Part shown: in pieces, positions 16,150 through 26,069 of the stretch
Layout of the letters: every line of letters starts with the position of its first letter
Numbering within the stretch: position 1 is the stretch's first letter
Position numbers and translations under genes: made by a program
The notes under the pieces: generated by a model
The model's input: only the letters and a program-made list of their open reading frames with translations
Told to the model about the DNA's origin: nothing
Database searches by the model: none
Assembly: GCA_964487565.1 (NCBI GenBank)
Contig: CAZARN010000005.1
Coordinates: 1 to 64,000, forward strand
Length of the DNA stretch: 64,000 nt
Reading direction: 5' to 3'
Source of the DNA: Phil1 sp964487565
Lineage (GTDB): Bacteria > Bacillota > Clostridia > Christensenellales > CAG-138

Positions 16150-17436
16150 ATGCAAAGGATGAACATTCTTGTCGTGGGCGGCGGCGGCCGCGAACACGCG
16201 ATAATAAAAAAGCTTTCGGAAAGTCCCCTTGCGGGCGAAATATACGCGATGCCCGGCAACGGGGGAATATCAAAGCTTGCCCGGTGCCTTTTGATAAAGC
16301 CCACCGATATCGACGGCATGGTGACGGCCGCGACGGGACTCGGCGTGGACTTTGCGGTCGTCGCGCAGGACGACCCGCTGGTCCTCGGCGCGGCGGACAG
16401 GCTGCGCGAAGCCGGCATACCCTGCTTCGGCCCGACGGCTGCCGCTGCGCGCATCGAGGGGAGCAAGCTTTTTGCAAAGGAACTGATGAAAAAATACCGC
16501 ATACCCACCGCGCGGTATGAGGCGTTCACAGACGCGCGATCCGCCCTTGATCACATCGCCGGCGCAGCGTTCCCGGCGGTCGTCAAGGCGGACGGTCTTG
16601 CGCTCGGCAAGGGCGTTTTCATCGTGCACGACATGGAAGAAGCAAACGACGCCGTGCGCGCGATAATGGTCGACAAACGGTTCGGCAAAAGCGGCGACAG
16701 GATAGTCGTTGAAGAATTCCTCACCGGGCCCGAGGTGACGGTTCTGGCCTTCACCGACGGAGAGACTGTGGTGCCGATGGTCTCGAGCATGGATCACAAG
16801 GCCGCATACGACGGCGGCAAAGGCCCGAATACGGGCGGCATGGGCGTCATCGCGCCAAATCCGTACTATACGGACGATATTGCCGGGCAATGTATGCAAA
16901 CGATATTTCTGCCCACCGTGCGCGCCATGAAGGCCGAGGGCTGCCCGTTTTCAGGCTGCCTGTATTTCGGCCTCATGCTAACGCCCGACGGGCCGAAGGT
17001 CATCGAGTACAACTGCCGTTTCGGCGATCCGGAAGCGCAGGCGGTGCTGCCGCTGATCGAAACGGATCTTCTGGAAATCATGCTCGCCGTGTGCGAAGGC
17101 CGCCTTGCGGATCTGCCCGTGCATTTCAAAAAAGGCGCTTCCTGCTGCGTTACGCTCGCCTCCGGCGGCTATCCCGGAAAATATGAGACGGGCTATCCCA
17201 TAAGCTTCGGCCGCGCGGCAATGATGCGCAACGTGACCGTATATCACGCGGGCACGCGCTTTGAGGACGGAAAATATCTGACCGCGGGCGGCAGGGTGCT
17301 CGGCGTCACGGCCACGGCCGATACGCTTCCCGCCGCCGTGAAAACCGCATACGAAGCCGCCGAAAGCATATCCTTCACGGATAAATTCATGCGGCATGAT
17401 ATAGGGCGCGAGCCGCTGGAGGCAAAACGATGGTAA
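16150..17436 (+). CDS. purD: Phosphoribosylamine-glycine ligase
   Basis: GAR synthetase, an ATP-grasp enzyme, condenses phosphoribosylamine with glycine. The N-terminal ILVVGGGGREHAIIKKL, the ATP-grasp core (VVKADGLALGKGVFI) and EYNCRFGDPEAQAVLP are diagnostic. GAGGAGG (16138-16144) precedes the ATG at 16150; a second ATG at 16159 is an alternative start. The length of 428 residues is normal. The 3' end overlaps purL by 7 bases. Confidence 0.96.
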   Translation: MQRMNILVVGGGGREHAIIKKLSESPLAGEIYAMPGNGGISKLARCLLIKPTDIDGMVTAATGLGVDFAVVAQDDPLVLGAADRLREAGIPCFGPTAAAARIEGSKLFAKELMKKYRIPTARYEAFTDARSALDHIAGAAFPAVVKADGLALGKGVFIVHDMEEANDAVRAIMVDKRFGKSGDRIVVEEFLTGPEVTVLAFTDGETVVPMVSSMDHKAAYDGGKGPNTGGMGVIAPNPYYTDDIAGQCMQTIFLPTVRAMKAEGCPFSGCLYFGLMLTPDGPKVIEYNCRFGDPEAQAVLPLIETDLLEIMLAVCEGRLADLPVHFKKGASCCVTLASGGYPGKYETGYPISFGRAAMMRNVTVYHAGTRFEDGKYLTAGGRVLGVTATADTLPAAVKTAYEAAESISFTDKFMRHDIGREPLEAKRW

Positions 17437-20400
17437 GAAGGATATATGTTGAAAGAAAGCCCGGCTTCGCGCAGGAGGCCGCGGCGGTCGCGGCGCAGCT
17501 CACAGGCGTGTTGGGCCTTCGCGGGGTGACGGGCGTGCGTCTTTTGAACCGGTATGACGTTGAGGGCATGGACGACGCGCTTTTCGCGCGCTGCATATCG
17601 ACCGTCTTCTCCGAACCGCAAACGGACGACGTTGCCTTTGAAATGCCCGATGACTGCGGCTATGTTGTGGCCGTTGAGTATCTTCCCGGCCAGTACGACC
17701 AGCGCGCGGACGCGGCGGAGCAATGCGTGCAGCTCATCTCCCAGGGCGAACGGCCGACGGTGCGCACGGCGCGCGTATACATAATCCACGGAACGCTTTC
17801 CCCCAAAGAGCTTTCCCGCGTGAAAGCCTATCTCATAAACCCTGTCGAATGCCGCGAGGCCGCGAAGGATCTGCCGCGCACGCTCAAAACCGATTATCCC
17901 GCGCCGCCGCCGCCTGGCACGCTGACCGGCTTCACGCTTCTCAGCGACGACGGGCTTGCGCCCCTTGTCGCGCAATACGGCCTTGCGATGGACGCCGCCG
18001 ATCTTGCGCTTTGCCGGGCATATTTTGCCGGCGAGGACCGCGATCCGTCCGTGACGGAGCTTCGCGTGCTCGACACATACTGGTCCGATCACTGCCGTCA
18101 CACAACGTTCAACACGCATATCGAGGCCATCGCCTTTGAAGATCCCGCGGCGGAGGAAGCCTACCGCCGTTATATCGATACGCGCCGCGCGCTCGGCCGC
18201 GAAAACAAACCCGTGACCCTTATGGATATGGGCACGATCGCCGTGAAGGCGCTTCGCGCCAAAGGGCTGCTTGAGGCGCTTGACGTTTCGCCCGAGATCA
18301 ACGCCTGCACGGTTAAGGTAAACATCACGGTTGACGGCAGGGAAGAACCGTGGCTTTTGCTTTTCAAAAACGAAACGCACAACCACCCGACCGAGATAGA
18401 GCCTTTCGGCGGCGCGGCGACATGCCTCGGCGGCGCGATACGCGATCCGCTCTCTGGGCGCGCGTATGTATATCAGGCGATGCGCCTCACGGGCGCGGCC
18501 GATCCGAGAAAAAGCGCGGACGAGACGCTGCCTGGCAAGCTTTCGCAGAGGAAGATATGCACCTCCGCCGCGGCGGGCTACAGCGCATACGGCAACGAGA
18601 TCGGCCTTGCGACGGGACTTGTGGACGAGCTGTATCACGAGGGTTACGAAGCCAAGCGCATGGAGATAGGCGCTGTGGTGGGCGCGGCGCCCGCTGCGAA
18701 CGTGCGCCGTGAAGAGCCGCTGCCGGGCGACGTCGTGCTGCTCATCGGAGGCAAAACCGGACGCGACGGCTGCGGTGGCGCGACAGGCTCCTCCAAGGCG
18801 CACACCTCCGATTCGCTTGCAACGTGCGGGGCCGAGGTGCAAAAGGGCAACGCGCCGGAGGAGCGCAAGCTCCAGCGGCTGTTCCGCAACGGCGAGGCCG
18901 CGCGCCTCATCAAGCGCTGCAACGATTTCGGCGCGGGCGGCGTGTCCGTGGCCATCGGCGAGCTTGCGGACGGACTTGAGATAGAGCTTGACGCGGTCCC
19001 GCGCAAATACGAAGGTCTTGACGGCACTGAGCTTGCGATAAGCGAATCGCAGGAGCGCATGGCCGTGGTGGTGGACGCCGCGGACGAAACGCGCTTCATC
19101 GCGCTCGCAAAGGAAGAAAACCTTTCGGCCGTGCGCGTCGCGCGTGTGACGCAAGCCCCGCGGCTCGTGATGAAGCTTGCGGGACGCACGATCGTGGATC
19201 TGAGCCGCGAGTTCATCGATACAAACGGCGCCGCGAAACGCACGAGCGTGCGCATTTCGGCCCCGAAACCGCTTTATGAAAAGAAGGACTGCCCCGCGGA
19301 CAGACTGCCGGAGCTTTTCCTCGATATGCTGCGCAGACCCGGCGTCGCCTCAAGGCGCGGACTTGCGGAGCGCTTTGATTCCACGATAGGCGCGGCGACG
19401 GTCGTCATGCCCTTCGGCGGCAGATTGCAGCGAAGCCCCGAAGAGGTGATGGCTGCAAAGCTGCCGGTGCCTGGCGGAAACACGGATGACTGCTCCGTGA
19501 TGGCATGGGGCTTCGATCCGTATCTTTGCGCAGCCTCGCCCTATCGCGGCGCGTATCTTTCCGTGGCGATGAGCCTTTGCAAGCTCGCCGCCTCAGGCGC
19601 GGACGCGCGTGCGGCCTATCTTTCCGTGCAGGAGTATTTCCCGAAGCCCGGCGCCGATCCGACGCGCTGGGGCCTGCCCGCGGCGGCGGTGCTCGGCGCG
19701 TTTGCGGCGGAGCTCGATTTCGACGTTGCGGCGATCGGCGGCAAGGACTCCATGAGCGGCAGCTTTGAAAAGCTTGACGTGCCGCCCACGCTCGTTTCCT
19801 TCGCAATCGCCATGGCGAAGGCTTCCATGCTCATCACGCCCGACTTCAAGCTTTCAGGTTCCCGCGCGGTGCTGCTCGCCCCTCAATACGGAAATGACGG
19901 TCTGCCCGACGCGCAAAGCCTCAAAAAGCTTTTCGGCGTTATCCGCGAGGCGGCGCAGGACGGACGCATACTCTCCTGCCGCACGCTCGGCGAGGGCGGC
20001 GCGGCCGAGGCGATATTCAAGCTTGCAACGGGCGGCGGTTTCGGCTTCCGCTTTGAGGATGACGTCACGCCGGACACGCTGTTCGACGGCCGTCGCTGCG
20101 CGTTCGTGGCGGAGCTTTCGGAAAACGCGAGGCTCGACTGGCCGCTGCGCCTGCTCGGGCGCACGGACAAAACGGGCGTTTTCACCGTTGACGGCTGGAT
20201 GCTGCCGCTTTCCATGCTCGACCGGGCGTATGACGCGGCGTTCGAATCCGTTTACGCGGAACATGCGGGCGATGAAAACATATCCGTGCCCTCGCCCGTT
20301 TTCAGGGAAAACGCATGGCCGCGTCCGGCGGTGCGAAGCGCCGTTCCCGGCGTACTGATCCCGGTGTTCCCGGGCACGAACTGCGAATATGACTCCGCAC

Positions 20401-21140
20401 GCGCCGTTGAACGCGCGGGCGCGCGCGCAAACGTGATGGTCATAAACACGATGAGCGCGGGCATGATAAAGGAAAGCGTCGACGCATTTGCTTCGGCGCT
20501 TGCTCAAAGCCGGATACTCTTCATCCCCGGCGGTTTTTCCGGCGCGGACGAACCGGACGGCTCCGGCAAATTCATCACCGCGTTCATGCGCAACCCCGCC
20601 GTCGCGGACGGTATCGCGGAGCTTCTCGGAAAGCGTGACGGTCTGATTCTCGGCATATGCAACGGCTTTCAGGCGCTCGTCAAGTTGGGCCTCGTGCCGT
20701 TTGGCGCTCTCACGGAGCCTGACGCGGCCTCGCCCACGCTGACCTTCAACACGATCGGACGCCACCAGTCCAAAATAGTGCGCACGCGCATAGCCTCAAA
20801 CAAGTCCCCGTGGCTCATGAAGGCCGATCCGGACGCGATATATTCGGTGCCGATATCCCACGGCGAGGGACGCTTCATGGCCGACGAAAAAACGCTTTCG
20901 GCCCTCGCCGCAAACGGACAGATCGCCACGCAGTATACGGATCTTTCCGGCGTCCCCTCGATGGACATACGCACAAACCCCGCGGGCAGCCTTTGGGCCG
21001 TGGAGGGCGTTACCTCGCCCGACGGGAGGGTGTTCGGCAAAATGGGTCACAGCGAGCGGATCGGGAAAAACCTTTACAGGAACGTTCCCGGCATATATGA
21101 TATGAAATTGTTCGAGTCTGCCGTTGAATACTTCAAGTGA
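17430..21140 (+). CDS. purL: Single-chain phosphoribosylformylglycinamidine synthase
   Basis: FGAM synthase of the long type, 1236 residues, in which the synthetase and the glutamine amidotransferase are fused, unlike the PurS/PurQ/PurL three-subunit form of Bacillus. The synthetase core has SDHCRHTTF, KNETHNHPTEIEPFGGAATCLGG and IGGKDSMSG. The C-terminal amidotransferase begins near residue 970 (GVLIPVFPGTNCEYD), with the nucleophile Cys1077 in LGICNGFQAL and the catalytic His in SHGEGRF. No purS or purQ is present in the operon, in agreement with the fusion. Confidence 0.96.
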   Translation: MVRRIYVERKPGFAQEAAAVAAQLTGVLGLRGVTGVRLLNRYDVEGMDDALFARCISTVFSEPQTDDVAFEMPDDCGYVVAVEYLPGQYDQRADAAEQCVQLISQGERPTVRTARVYIIHGTLSPKELSRVKAYLINPVECREAAKDLPRTLKTDYPAPPPPGTLTGFTLLSDDGLAPLVAQYGLAMDAADLALCRAYFAGEDRDPSVTELRVLDTYWSDHCRHTTFNTHIEAIAFEDPAAEEAYRRYIDTRRALGRENKPVTLMDMGTIAVKALRAKGLLEALDVSPEINACTVKVNITVDGREEPWLLLFKNETHNHPTEIEPFGGAATCLGGAIRDPLSGRAYVYQAMRLTGAADPRKSADETLPGKLSQRKICTSAAAGYSAYGNEIGLATGLVDELYHEGYEAKRMEIGAVVGAAPAANVRREEPLPGDVVLLIGGKTGRDGCGGATGSSKAHTSDSLATCGAEVQKGNAPEERKLQRLFRNGEAARLIKRCNDFGAGGVSVAIGELADGLEIELDAVPRKYEGLDGTELAISESQERMAVVVDAADETRFIALAKEENLSAVRVARVTQAPRLVMKLAGRTIVDLSREFIDTNGAAKRTSVRISAPKPLYEKKDCPADRLPELFLDMLRRPGVASRRGLAERFDSTIGAATVVMPFGGRLQRSPEEVMAAKLPVPGGNTDDCSVMAWGFDPYLCAASPYRGAYLSVAMSLCKLAASGADARAAYLSVQEYFPKPGADPTRWGLPAAAVLGAFAAELDFDVAAIGGKDSMSGSFEKLDVPPTLVSFAIAMAKASMLITPDFKLSGSRAVLLAPQYGNDGLPDAQSLKKLFGVIREAAQDGRILSCRTLGEGGAAEAIFKLATGGGFGFRFEDDVTPDTLFDGRRCAFVAELSENARLDWPLRLLGRTDKTGVFTVDGWMLPLSMLDRAYDAAFESVYAEHAGDENISVPSPVFRENAWPRPAVRSAVPGVLIPVFPGTNCEYDSARAVERAGARANVMVINTMSAGMIKESVDAFASALAQSRILFIPGGFSGADEPDGSGKFITAFMRNPAVADGIAELLGKRDGLILGICNGFQALVKLGLVPFGALTEPDAASPTLTFNTIGRHQSKIVRTRIASNKSPWLMKADPDAIYSVPISHGEGRFMADEKTLSALAANGQIATQYTDLSGVPSMDIRTNPAGSLWAVEGVTSPDGRVFGKMGHSERIGKNLYRNVPGIYDMKLFESAVEYFK

Positions 21141-21156
21141 GGAAAGGGATGAGCAT

Positions 21157-21999
21157 ATGAGCGCAAAGATTATCGACGGACGCGCGGCCGCAGCCGCGGT
21201 TATCGAAAATGTACTTCAAAGGAGCCGCGCCCTCAGGGCCGGCGGCGTGACGCCCTGCCTTGCGATAATACTGACGGGCGACGATCCCGTTTCCGAAAAG
21301 CTTGTCGGCTTCAAGGTGTGCGAATGCGAAAAGGCGGGCATTGAGCCGCGCCTCATCCGCCTTGACGGCGGCGTTTCGGAAGACGCGCTCGTTTCCCTCA
21401 TCGACACGCTCAACGCCGACCCCGCGGTGCACGGCATCCTCTGCCAGCTTCCTTTTCCCGCGCATATCGCGGAGCGAACGGTGATGCAGCGCATCGCGCG
21501 CGAAAAGGATGTGGACGCTTTCTCAGCCCTCATCGGCGGTGACAGGGATGATATGGCCGCATGCACGCCGGCAGGCATAATTTACATGCTCGACCGCGAA
21601 GGCATTGAGATCGCCGGACGCGAGTGCGTGGTCGTCGGCCGCAGCGCGATAGTGGGCAAGCCCATGGCGATGCAGCTCATGCTGCGCGACGGGACCGTGA
21701 CCGTGTGCCACACCAAAACGCGCGGCCTTGCGGACGTGACCTCCCGCGCGGACATACTTGTCGTCGCCGCGGGCTGTCCCGGCCTCATCACGGCGGACAT
21801 GGTCAAGCCGGGCGCCGCTGTGATCGACGTCGGCAACAACAGGGATTCCTCCGGCCGCGTTTGCGGTGATGTGGATTTTGAATCCGTGCGCGAAAAAGCT
21901 TCCTTCATAACGCCCGTGCCGGGCGGCGTGGGGCCGATGACTGTCGCCATGCTCATGCGCAACACAATAACCGCAGCCGAGCGCCAAAGAAAAGTCTGA
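21157..21999 (+). CDS. folD: Bifunctional methylene-THF dehydrogenase / methenyl-THF cyclohydrolase
   Basis: FolD makes 10-formyl-THF for PurN and the AICAR transformylase, so its place at the end of the purine operon is logical. Seen are the active-site region TGDDPVSEKLVGFKVCE with Lys52, the HGILCQLPFPAHI motif, GRSAIVGKPMAMQL and the signature TPVPGGVGPMTVAML. The tyrosine usually four residues before the lysine (YVxxK) is Leu48 here, an unusual change in the active site. The ATG at 21157 follows GGAAAGGGATG; an in-frame ATG at 21124 lies inside purL. Length is 280 residues. Confidence 0.93.
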   Translation: MSAKIIDGRAAAAAVIENVLQRSRALRAGGVTPCLAIILTGDDPVSEKLVGFKVCECEKAGIEPRLIRLDGGVSEDALVSLIDTLNADPAVHGILCQLPFPAHIAERTVMQRIAREKDVDAFSALIGGDRDDMAACTPAGIIYMLDREGIEIAGRECVVVGRSAIVGKPMAMQLMLRDGTVTVCHTKTRGLADVTSRADILVVAAGCPGLITADMVKPGAAVIDVGNNRDSSGRVCGDVDFESVREKASFITPVPGGVGPMTVAMLMRNTITAAERQRKV

Positions 22000-22118
22000 A
22001 AGCCGGATTTCATATTACACCGCTGTTTTTTTGCGGCGCATATATTGTAACTGTTAATTCAAAATGCTATCATTGACATATATTTACTCAACAATGCGCG
22101 TATAAGGGGGTATTTGCA

Positions 22119-23003
22119 ATGAGCTTGTTCAAAAACGACAAAAAACCCTGCCCAATCTGCGGCGGGGCAACGCCCAGGATTTTTTCCACGAAGATCGAAG
22201 GCCAGCCGCTGTGCGGCGATTGCGCATCGCACCTGAGCGTGCAGTATGACATCGAGCAGAAGATGACGCTCGACGATGTGCGCGAGCATTTCGCCTTCAG
22301 GGATCGCAACGACGCCGAAAAGGCCTGCTTCTGTGAAACCGGAAGGGTGGAGTTCAGTTGTGGCGACGGCGAGGCGATATTCGATGAACCCAACCACCGT
22401 TTCTATTTCATGCAATCGAAAAACAAGATCCTCTTCCATGGCAGCGAGGTGTTGACCGTCGAGATCAGGGAGGACAGCAACCCCATATTCCGCGCAGACC
22501 GCAACGGCTATACCTGGCGCGACACGGGCCTGCGCGAACAGGTGAACGCCATGAGCGCGCAGATAAATATGTCCAACATGATGGATAGGATGCAGCGCGC
22601 GCAGGACAAGGAGCACGCGACCGACACGCGCTTCAGCGATCCCATGCACGACTGGCACATAGTCATAACCCTTGAGCATCCTTACTGGACGAAGCTCGAA
22701 ACAGAGCTTGACGGCCCATTTTGGGACAACAGCGAGCCCGACTGCGTCAAATTCATACGCGATTATGACACGAGCATAAAGAAGCTCAAGGAATTTGCGA
22801 TGGGCATGCTGCGCACCTGCTTCCCTGAGGTGCTTGCCCGGACGGAGCAGGCCAACAACGCGGCAAAGGCCGCCGCCGCAGCCCCCGCCGCGCCCGCGAC
22901 CGGCGCAGCCGAGGAGATAAAGAAATTCAAGGAGCTTCTCGACATAGGCGCGATCACGCAGGAGGAGTTCGACGCGAAGAAGAAACAGCTTTTGGGACTG
23001 TAA
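22119..23003 (+). CDS. Zinc-ribbon (DUF4428-like) protein with C-terminal SHOCT motif
   Basis: The 294-residue cytosolic protein starts with a CPICGG...CGDC zinc ribbon (residues ~11-35), as in DUF4428 proteins. It has a central region of no recognised fold, an alanine-proline linker (near residues 245-262) and a C-terminal SHOCT-like helix pair (EEIKKFKELLDIGAITQEEFDAKKKQLLGL). SHOCT motifs are short oligomerisation segments at protein ends. AAGGGGG provides the ribosome site. It is a single-gene unit with a terminator 28 bases downstream. Its function is unknown. Confidence 0.75.
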   Translation: MSLFKNDKKPCPICGGATPRIFSTKIEGQPLCGDCASHLSVQYDIEQKMTLDDVREHFAFRDRNDAEKACFCETGRVEFSCGDGEAIFDEPNHRFYFMQSKNKILFHGSEVLTVEIREDSNPIFRADRNGYTWRDTGLREQVNAMSAQINMSNMMDRMQRAQDKEHATDTRFSDPMHDWHIVITLEHPYWTKLETELDGPFWDNSEPDCVKFIRDYDTSIKKLKEFAMGMLRTCFPEVLARTEQANNAAKAAAAAPAAPATGAAEEIKKFKELLDIGAITQEEFDAKKKQLLGL

Positions 23004-23031
23004 AAACGCCCGTTTTTTTGTAAAACCGCAC

Positions 23032-23061
23032 AAAGCCCTCCCGTTGATGGGGGGCTTTTTT
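23032..23061 (+). terminator. Intrinsic terminator after the zinc-ribbon/SHOCT gene
   Basis: AAAGCCCTCCC pairs with GGGGGGCTTT around a six-base loop (one bulged C), followed by TTTTTT. It ends the transcript of the gene closing at 23003. Confidence 0.8.
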
Positions 23062-23103
23062 GCATCTATAATTGTTTTATCACGACTGAAGAGGTGAAAA
23101 TCA

Positions 23104-23934
23104 ATGCCGAACAACGTTATCCTGCTCGACGGCGCGGCCGGCACAAGTCTTTGGGAAAAGACGGGCGACACACGTCCCGTGTGGACATACAACGTCGACA
23201 AGCCCGACGTCGTGGCGGAGCTTAACCGCGAATATGTGGCCGCGGGAAGCGACGTGATCCTTGCGAACACCTTCTGCGCGAACGCGCCCGCCGTTGAAAA
23301 GGAAGGTTACAGCGTGCATGAGGTGATAACGCGCGGTATGCGCATCGCCCGCGCCGCCGCGGACGGGCACAGCGTGAAGGTGGGTCTTTGCGCCGGGCCG
23401 CTCACGTCGCTGCTCAAGCCCTTCGGCGAGGTCACGCACGAGCGCGCGGCGGAGATATACCGCGAGATGTTCGAGGCCGGCATGGAAGAGAAACCCGATC
23501 TTATCGCGCTCATCACGTTCATGGATCTTGAAATGATATCGATCGCCCTCAGGGAAGCCGTCAAATTCGGTCTGCCGGTGTTCTGCTCGATGAGCTTCAC
23601 CAAATTCGGCAAAACCATGATGGGCAACACGGTCGAAAAGATATGCGCCCGCCTTGAGGGCGAGGGCGCGTCCGTCGTGGGGCTCAACTGCTCCCTCGGG
23701 CCGGACGCGGCGCTGCCTATACTGCAAAAATTCCTCGACACGGCGCATGTGCCCGTGATGTTCAAGCCCAACGCCGGTCTGCCCGACGAAAACGGCGACT
23801 CCGCGTTCGACGCGGATGTTTTTGCCGGGGATATCGTCAAGGCCGCGGATATGGGCGCTTCGTATGTGGGAGGCTGCTGCGGCGTCAACGCCGCGTATAT
23901 CGCCCGCGCCGCGGCGATGCTCAAAAACCGCTGA
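23104..23934 (+). CDS. Homocysteine S-methyltransferase domain protein
   Basis: A 276-residue stand-alone methyltransferase of the MetH N-terminal / betaine-homocysteine methyltransferase family. The opening ILLDGAAGTSLWEK, the ANTFCANAPAVE segment and the zinc cysteines in VVGLNCSLGP and VGGCCGVN are in place. It lacks the folate- and cobalamin-binding modules of MetH, so it either uses another methyl donor (for example S-methylmethionine) or works with separate partners not in this window. GAGGTGA precedes the ATG. The next gene converges. Confidence 0.82.
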   Translation: MPNNVILLDGAAGTSLWEKTGDTRPVWTYNVDKPDVVAELNREYVAAGSDVILANTFCANAPAVEKEGYSVHEVITRGMRIARAAADGHSVKVGLCAGPLTSLLKPFGEVTHERAAEIYREMFEAGMEEKPDLIALITFMDLEMISIALREAVKFGLPVFCSMSFTKFGKTMMGNTVEKICARLEGEGASVVGLNCSLGPDAALPILQKFLDTAHVPVMFKPNAGLPDENGDSAFDADVFAGDIVKAADMGASYVGGCCGVNAAYIARAAAMLKNR

Positions 23935-23946
23935 AACGCGGCGGCG

Positions 23947-25254
23947 TCACTCCACGTTTTTGAACGCCTCTTCATCCACCTTGTAATGCAGCGTTTCCGG
24001 CAGGCTGATGAGGAGCGGGAGCCTTATGCACGCCTCCGCGGCGATATATATTATAAAAACATATTGCGGGCCGATCCTGTCGTATATTATGCCGCTCACC
24101 GCCGCAACGGCCGCGCTGAACATCGATGTGACGAAGCGCGTGACGCCAAGCCACCTGCCCATGATGCGCGTGGGCACAAGCTCGCGCGCGATCGTCCCCG
24201 CAAGGGGGGAGCCGATATAATAGAACCCCTGCAATATGCCGGACAATATCAGCATGGCAGGAGACGACGCAAAGATGAGGATCAAATTTGAAAGAATGAA
24301 AAGCGGCGTGGTTATATAAAGCGTTTTCTTGCGCCCGATCCTGTCCGAAAGCGCGCCCGCAAAATATCCGCACAGCACGGAAGTCAGGGCGGAGGCCGTG
24401 ACCATCGCCGCAAGCGTGCCCGCGTCCGCGCCCTTCACCTCCGCCGCGAAAAGCTGCACATAAGGCAGCACCAGCGCCGCGGGCACGTTGCCCACGGACG
24501 CAATGATGAGCCATTTTACGGTTTTTTTGTCGCTTTTAAGCATCGCGAGGCCATCGCGCAGGGTGTTCCCGACGCGCGGGCTTTTTGCGCCCGCGCTCCA
24601 GCGACGGTTTGACAGCCGCGTGAGCGCAACGATGAACGAGAGCGCCGTTATGCCGCCCGCAATATAGAAAAGCGGCCTTATGTCCGAGGCGCCGGGCGTG
24701 CCTTCAACGCCCATGAGCCCCACCATTACCCAGCCGGCAAGCGACGGCCCCAGCATGCCAAGTATGCCCGCCGCGAGGGATTCGCAAATGAGCATCCCCT
24801 TTGCGCGGTCACAATTTGCAAGGCAGTTGCCGCATATCGTGGCGCAGCTGTGCGAGCCCGTGCCCTGCCCGACATAATAAAGCATCATGGCAAGCGCCGC
24901 GAGCGGCCACGCGGGCGCCGCCGCATACAGACAATACGACGCGAACAGAATACCGATGCCTATAAGATAGATCCGCTTGGGGCCGGACCTGTCTATAAGC
25001 TGACCGGTTATCGGCCCGAGCAATCCCGCAAGTATCATGCCCAGACTCGTCATCACCCCAAGCTGCGTTGTACTTGCGCCGAGGGCGACGATGAATATCG
25101 ATAAATACGGATAGACGATCTGATATCCCAGCCGCTCGAGCGAGGTGCGCGCGACCGTCACCCTCCAGTCGCGCTGCTGCGCCTTCCAGAAGCCCGGGAT
25201 GTTGATGAGGGAGGGCCTTGCTTCGGCCTGCGGCGCGCCGCCCGTCTGTTCCAT
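23947..25254 (-). CDS. Major facilitator superfamily transporter
   Basis: A 435-residue integral membrane protein with about 12 hydrophobic helices and a long hydrophilic middle loop (near residues 210-245). The MFS loop motif between helices 2 and 3 (GQLIDRSGPKRIYLIG) and its repeat in the second half (GALSDRIGRKKTLYIT) are clear. The pattern fits a multidrug-type or general metabolite exporter; the substrate cannot be told. The ATG at 25254 has AAGGA eight bases upstream, better placed than a GTG at 25260. Confidence 0.88.
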   Translation of the reverse strand: MEQTGGAPQAEARPSLINIPGFWKAQQRDWRVTVARTSLERLGYQIVYPYLSIFIVALGASTTQLGVMTSLGMILAGLLGPITGQLIDRSGPKRIYLIGIGILFASYCLYAAAPAWPLAALAMMLYYVGQGTGSHSCATICGNCLANCDRAKGMLICESLAAGILGMLGPSLAGWVMVGLMGVEGTPGASDIRPLFYIAGGITALSFIVALTRLSNRRWSAGAKSPRVGNTLRDGLAMLKSDKKTVKWLIIASVGNVPAALVLPYVQLFAAEVKGADAGTLAAMVTASALTSVLCGYFAGALSDRIGRKKTLYITTPLFILSNLILIFASSPAMLILSGILQGFYYIGSPLAGTIARELVPTRIMGRWLGVTRFVTSMFSAAVAAVSGIIYDRIGPQYVFIIYIAAEACIRLPLLISLPETLHYKVDEEAFKNVE

Positions 25255-25370
25255 ATGCACAATCCTTCACTGCTTATTTTTTATTACCTCACCCATTATG
25301 AAGGCCGCGGCAGGCATGTGTCAACATCCGCGTTGCGGGAGCGTCGGCAGTTCATTTCCCCGGTTATTCC

Positions 25371-26069
25371 ATGGTTCGCGGCGAACCGCAGAACAAGGAG
25401 ACCAACGACCGAAGCTATGCCCTCTCTCAGGAACAGCGCCGCCTTGAGCGGCAGGTGCGCTACGCAAAGCGCGAAGCCGCCGCAATGAACGCCACCGGCG
25501 ACAAGGAAGGTTTCGGGGCGGCCGCGCAGCGGGTCAAGCGTGCACAAAGCAAATATACCGACTTTGTTTCCTCCTCCGGGCGCACGAAACGCAATGACAG
25601 GACGCAGGTTTTCGGGTATAATAAGAGTGTCGCCGGGAAGGTGACAGAAGCAGCCAAACAAAAAGTCACAACCTTGTCAATACGCGAAAAGCGAACTGCC
25701 AGCGGGCGTTATTCTGTGTCACAGCAAAAGATTGACAGCCTCACTAGTGGCAAATTAAGCGGCATAAATACACCTGTTCCTGTTACGTATAATGCCCGGC
25801 TGAGATGTAACGGGAAAACCACAGCAGAGTTATACCAATGGGGTGCAGTAAAACGAATAACCAAAATTGAAGTTGGCGCACAAGATCGAGAGTCAGAAGG
25901 TTTTTTGGTGGATACGATTCTGCATGAAGCTTTGGAGGCGAAGATAATGCTTCGTTCCGGGAAGTGTGATAAGTATGCTAAACTTAATTGCGCAACTGAT
26001 GATGTGCGGCACAAGTATATAAATAGTGTGATAAAAAGATATATGCGAATACGAGGGTGGAATGAATGA
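25371..26069 (+). pseudogene. 5'-truncated phage minor-capsid (MuF-like) gene with toxin-like C-terminal domain
   Basis: Residues ~10-90 (DRSYALSQEQRRLERQVRYA, KRAQSKYTDF, RTKRND) match the C-terminal part of Bacillota phage minor head proteins; in frame just upstream the codons read HFPGYS, the conserved sequence that comes before it in such proteins, but the reading then breaks up. From about residue 95 GC content drops sharply. The last ~130 residues form a separate module with a HEALEA motif (His185, Glu186, Glu189) and a later His214. Such variable tails on phage head proteins are often toxins. The ATG at 25371 has no good ribosome site. It may be a decayed gene or a still-translated remnant; I favour a remnant. 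Confidence 0.6.

Noticed and set aside
17244..19154. Long open frame (636 codons) on the minus strand opposite purL
   Set aside because: High-GC antisense shadow of a certain gene; composition is Arg/His/Ala-rich with no recognisable domain or ribosome site.
22073..22101. TTGACA upstream of the zinc-ribbon/SHOCT gene as a promoter
   Set aside because: No acceptable -10 at 16-18 bp spacing; the real promoter could not be placed.
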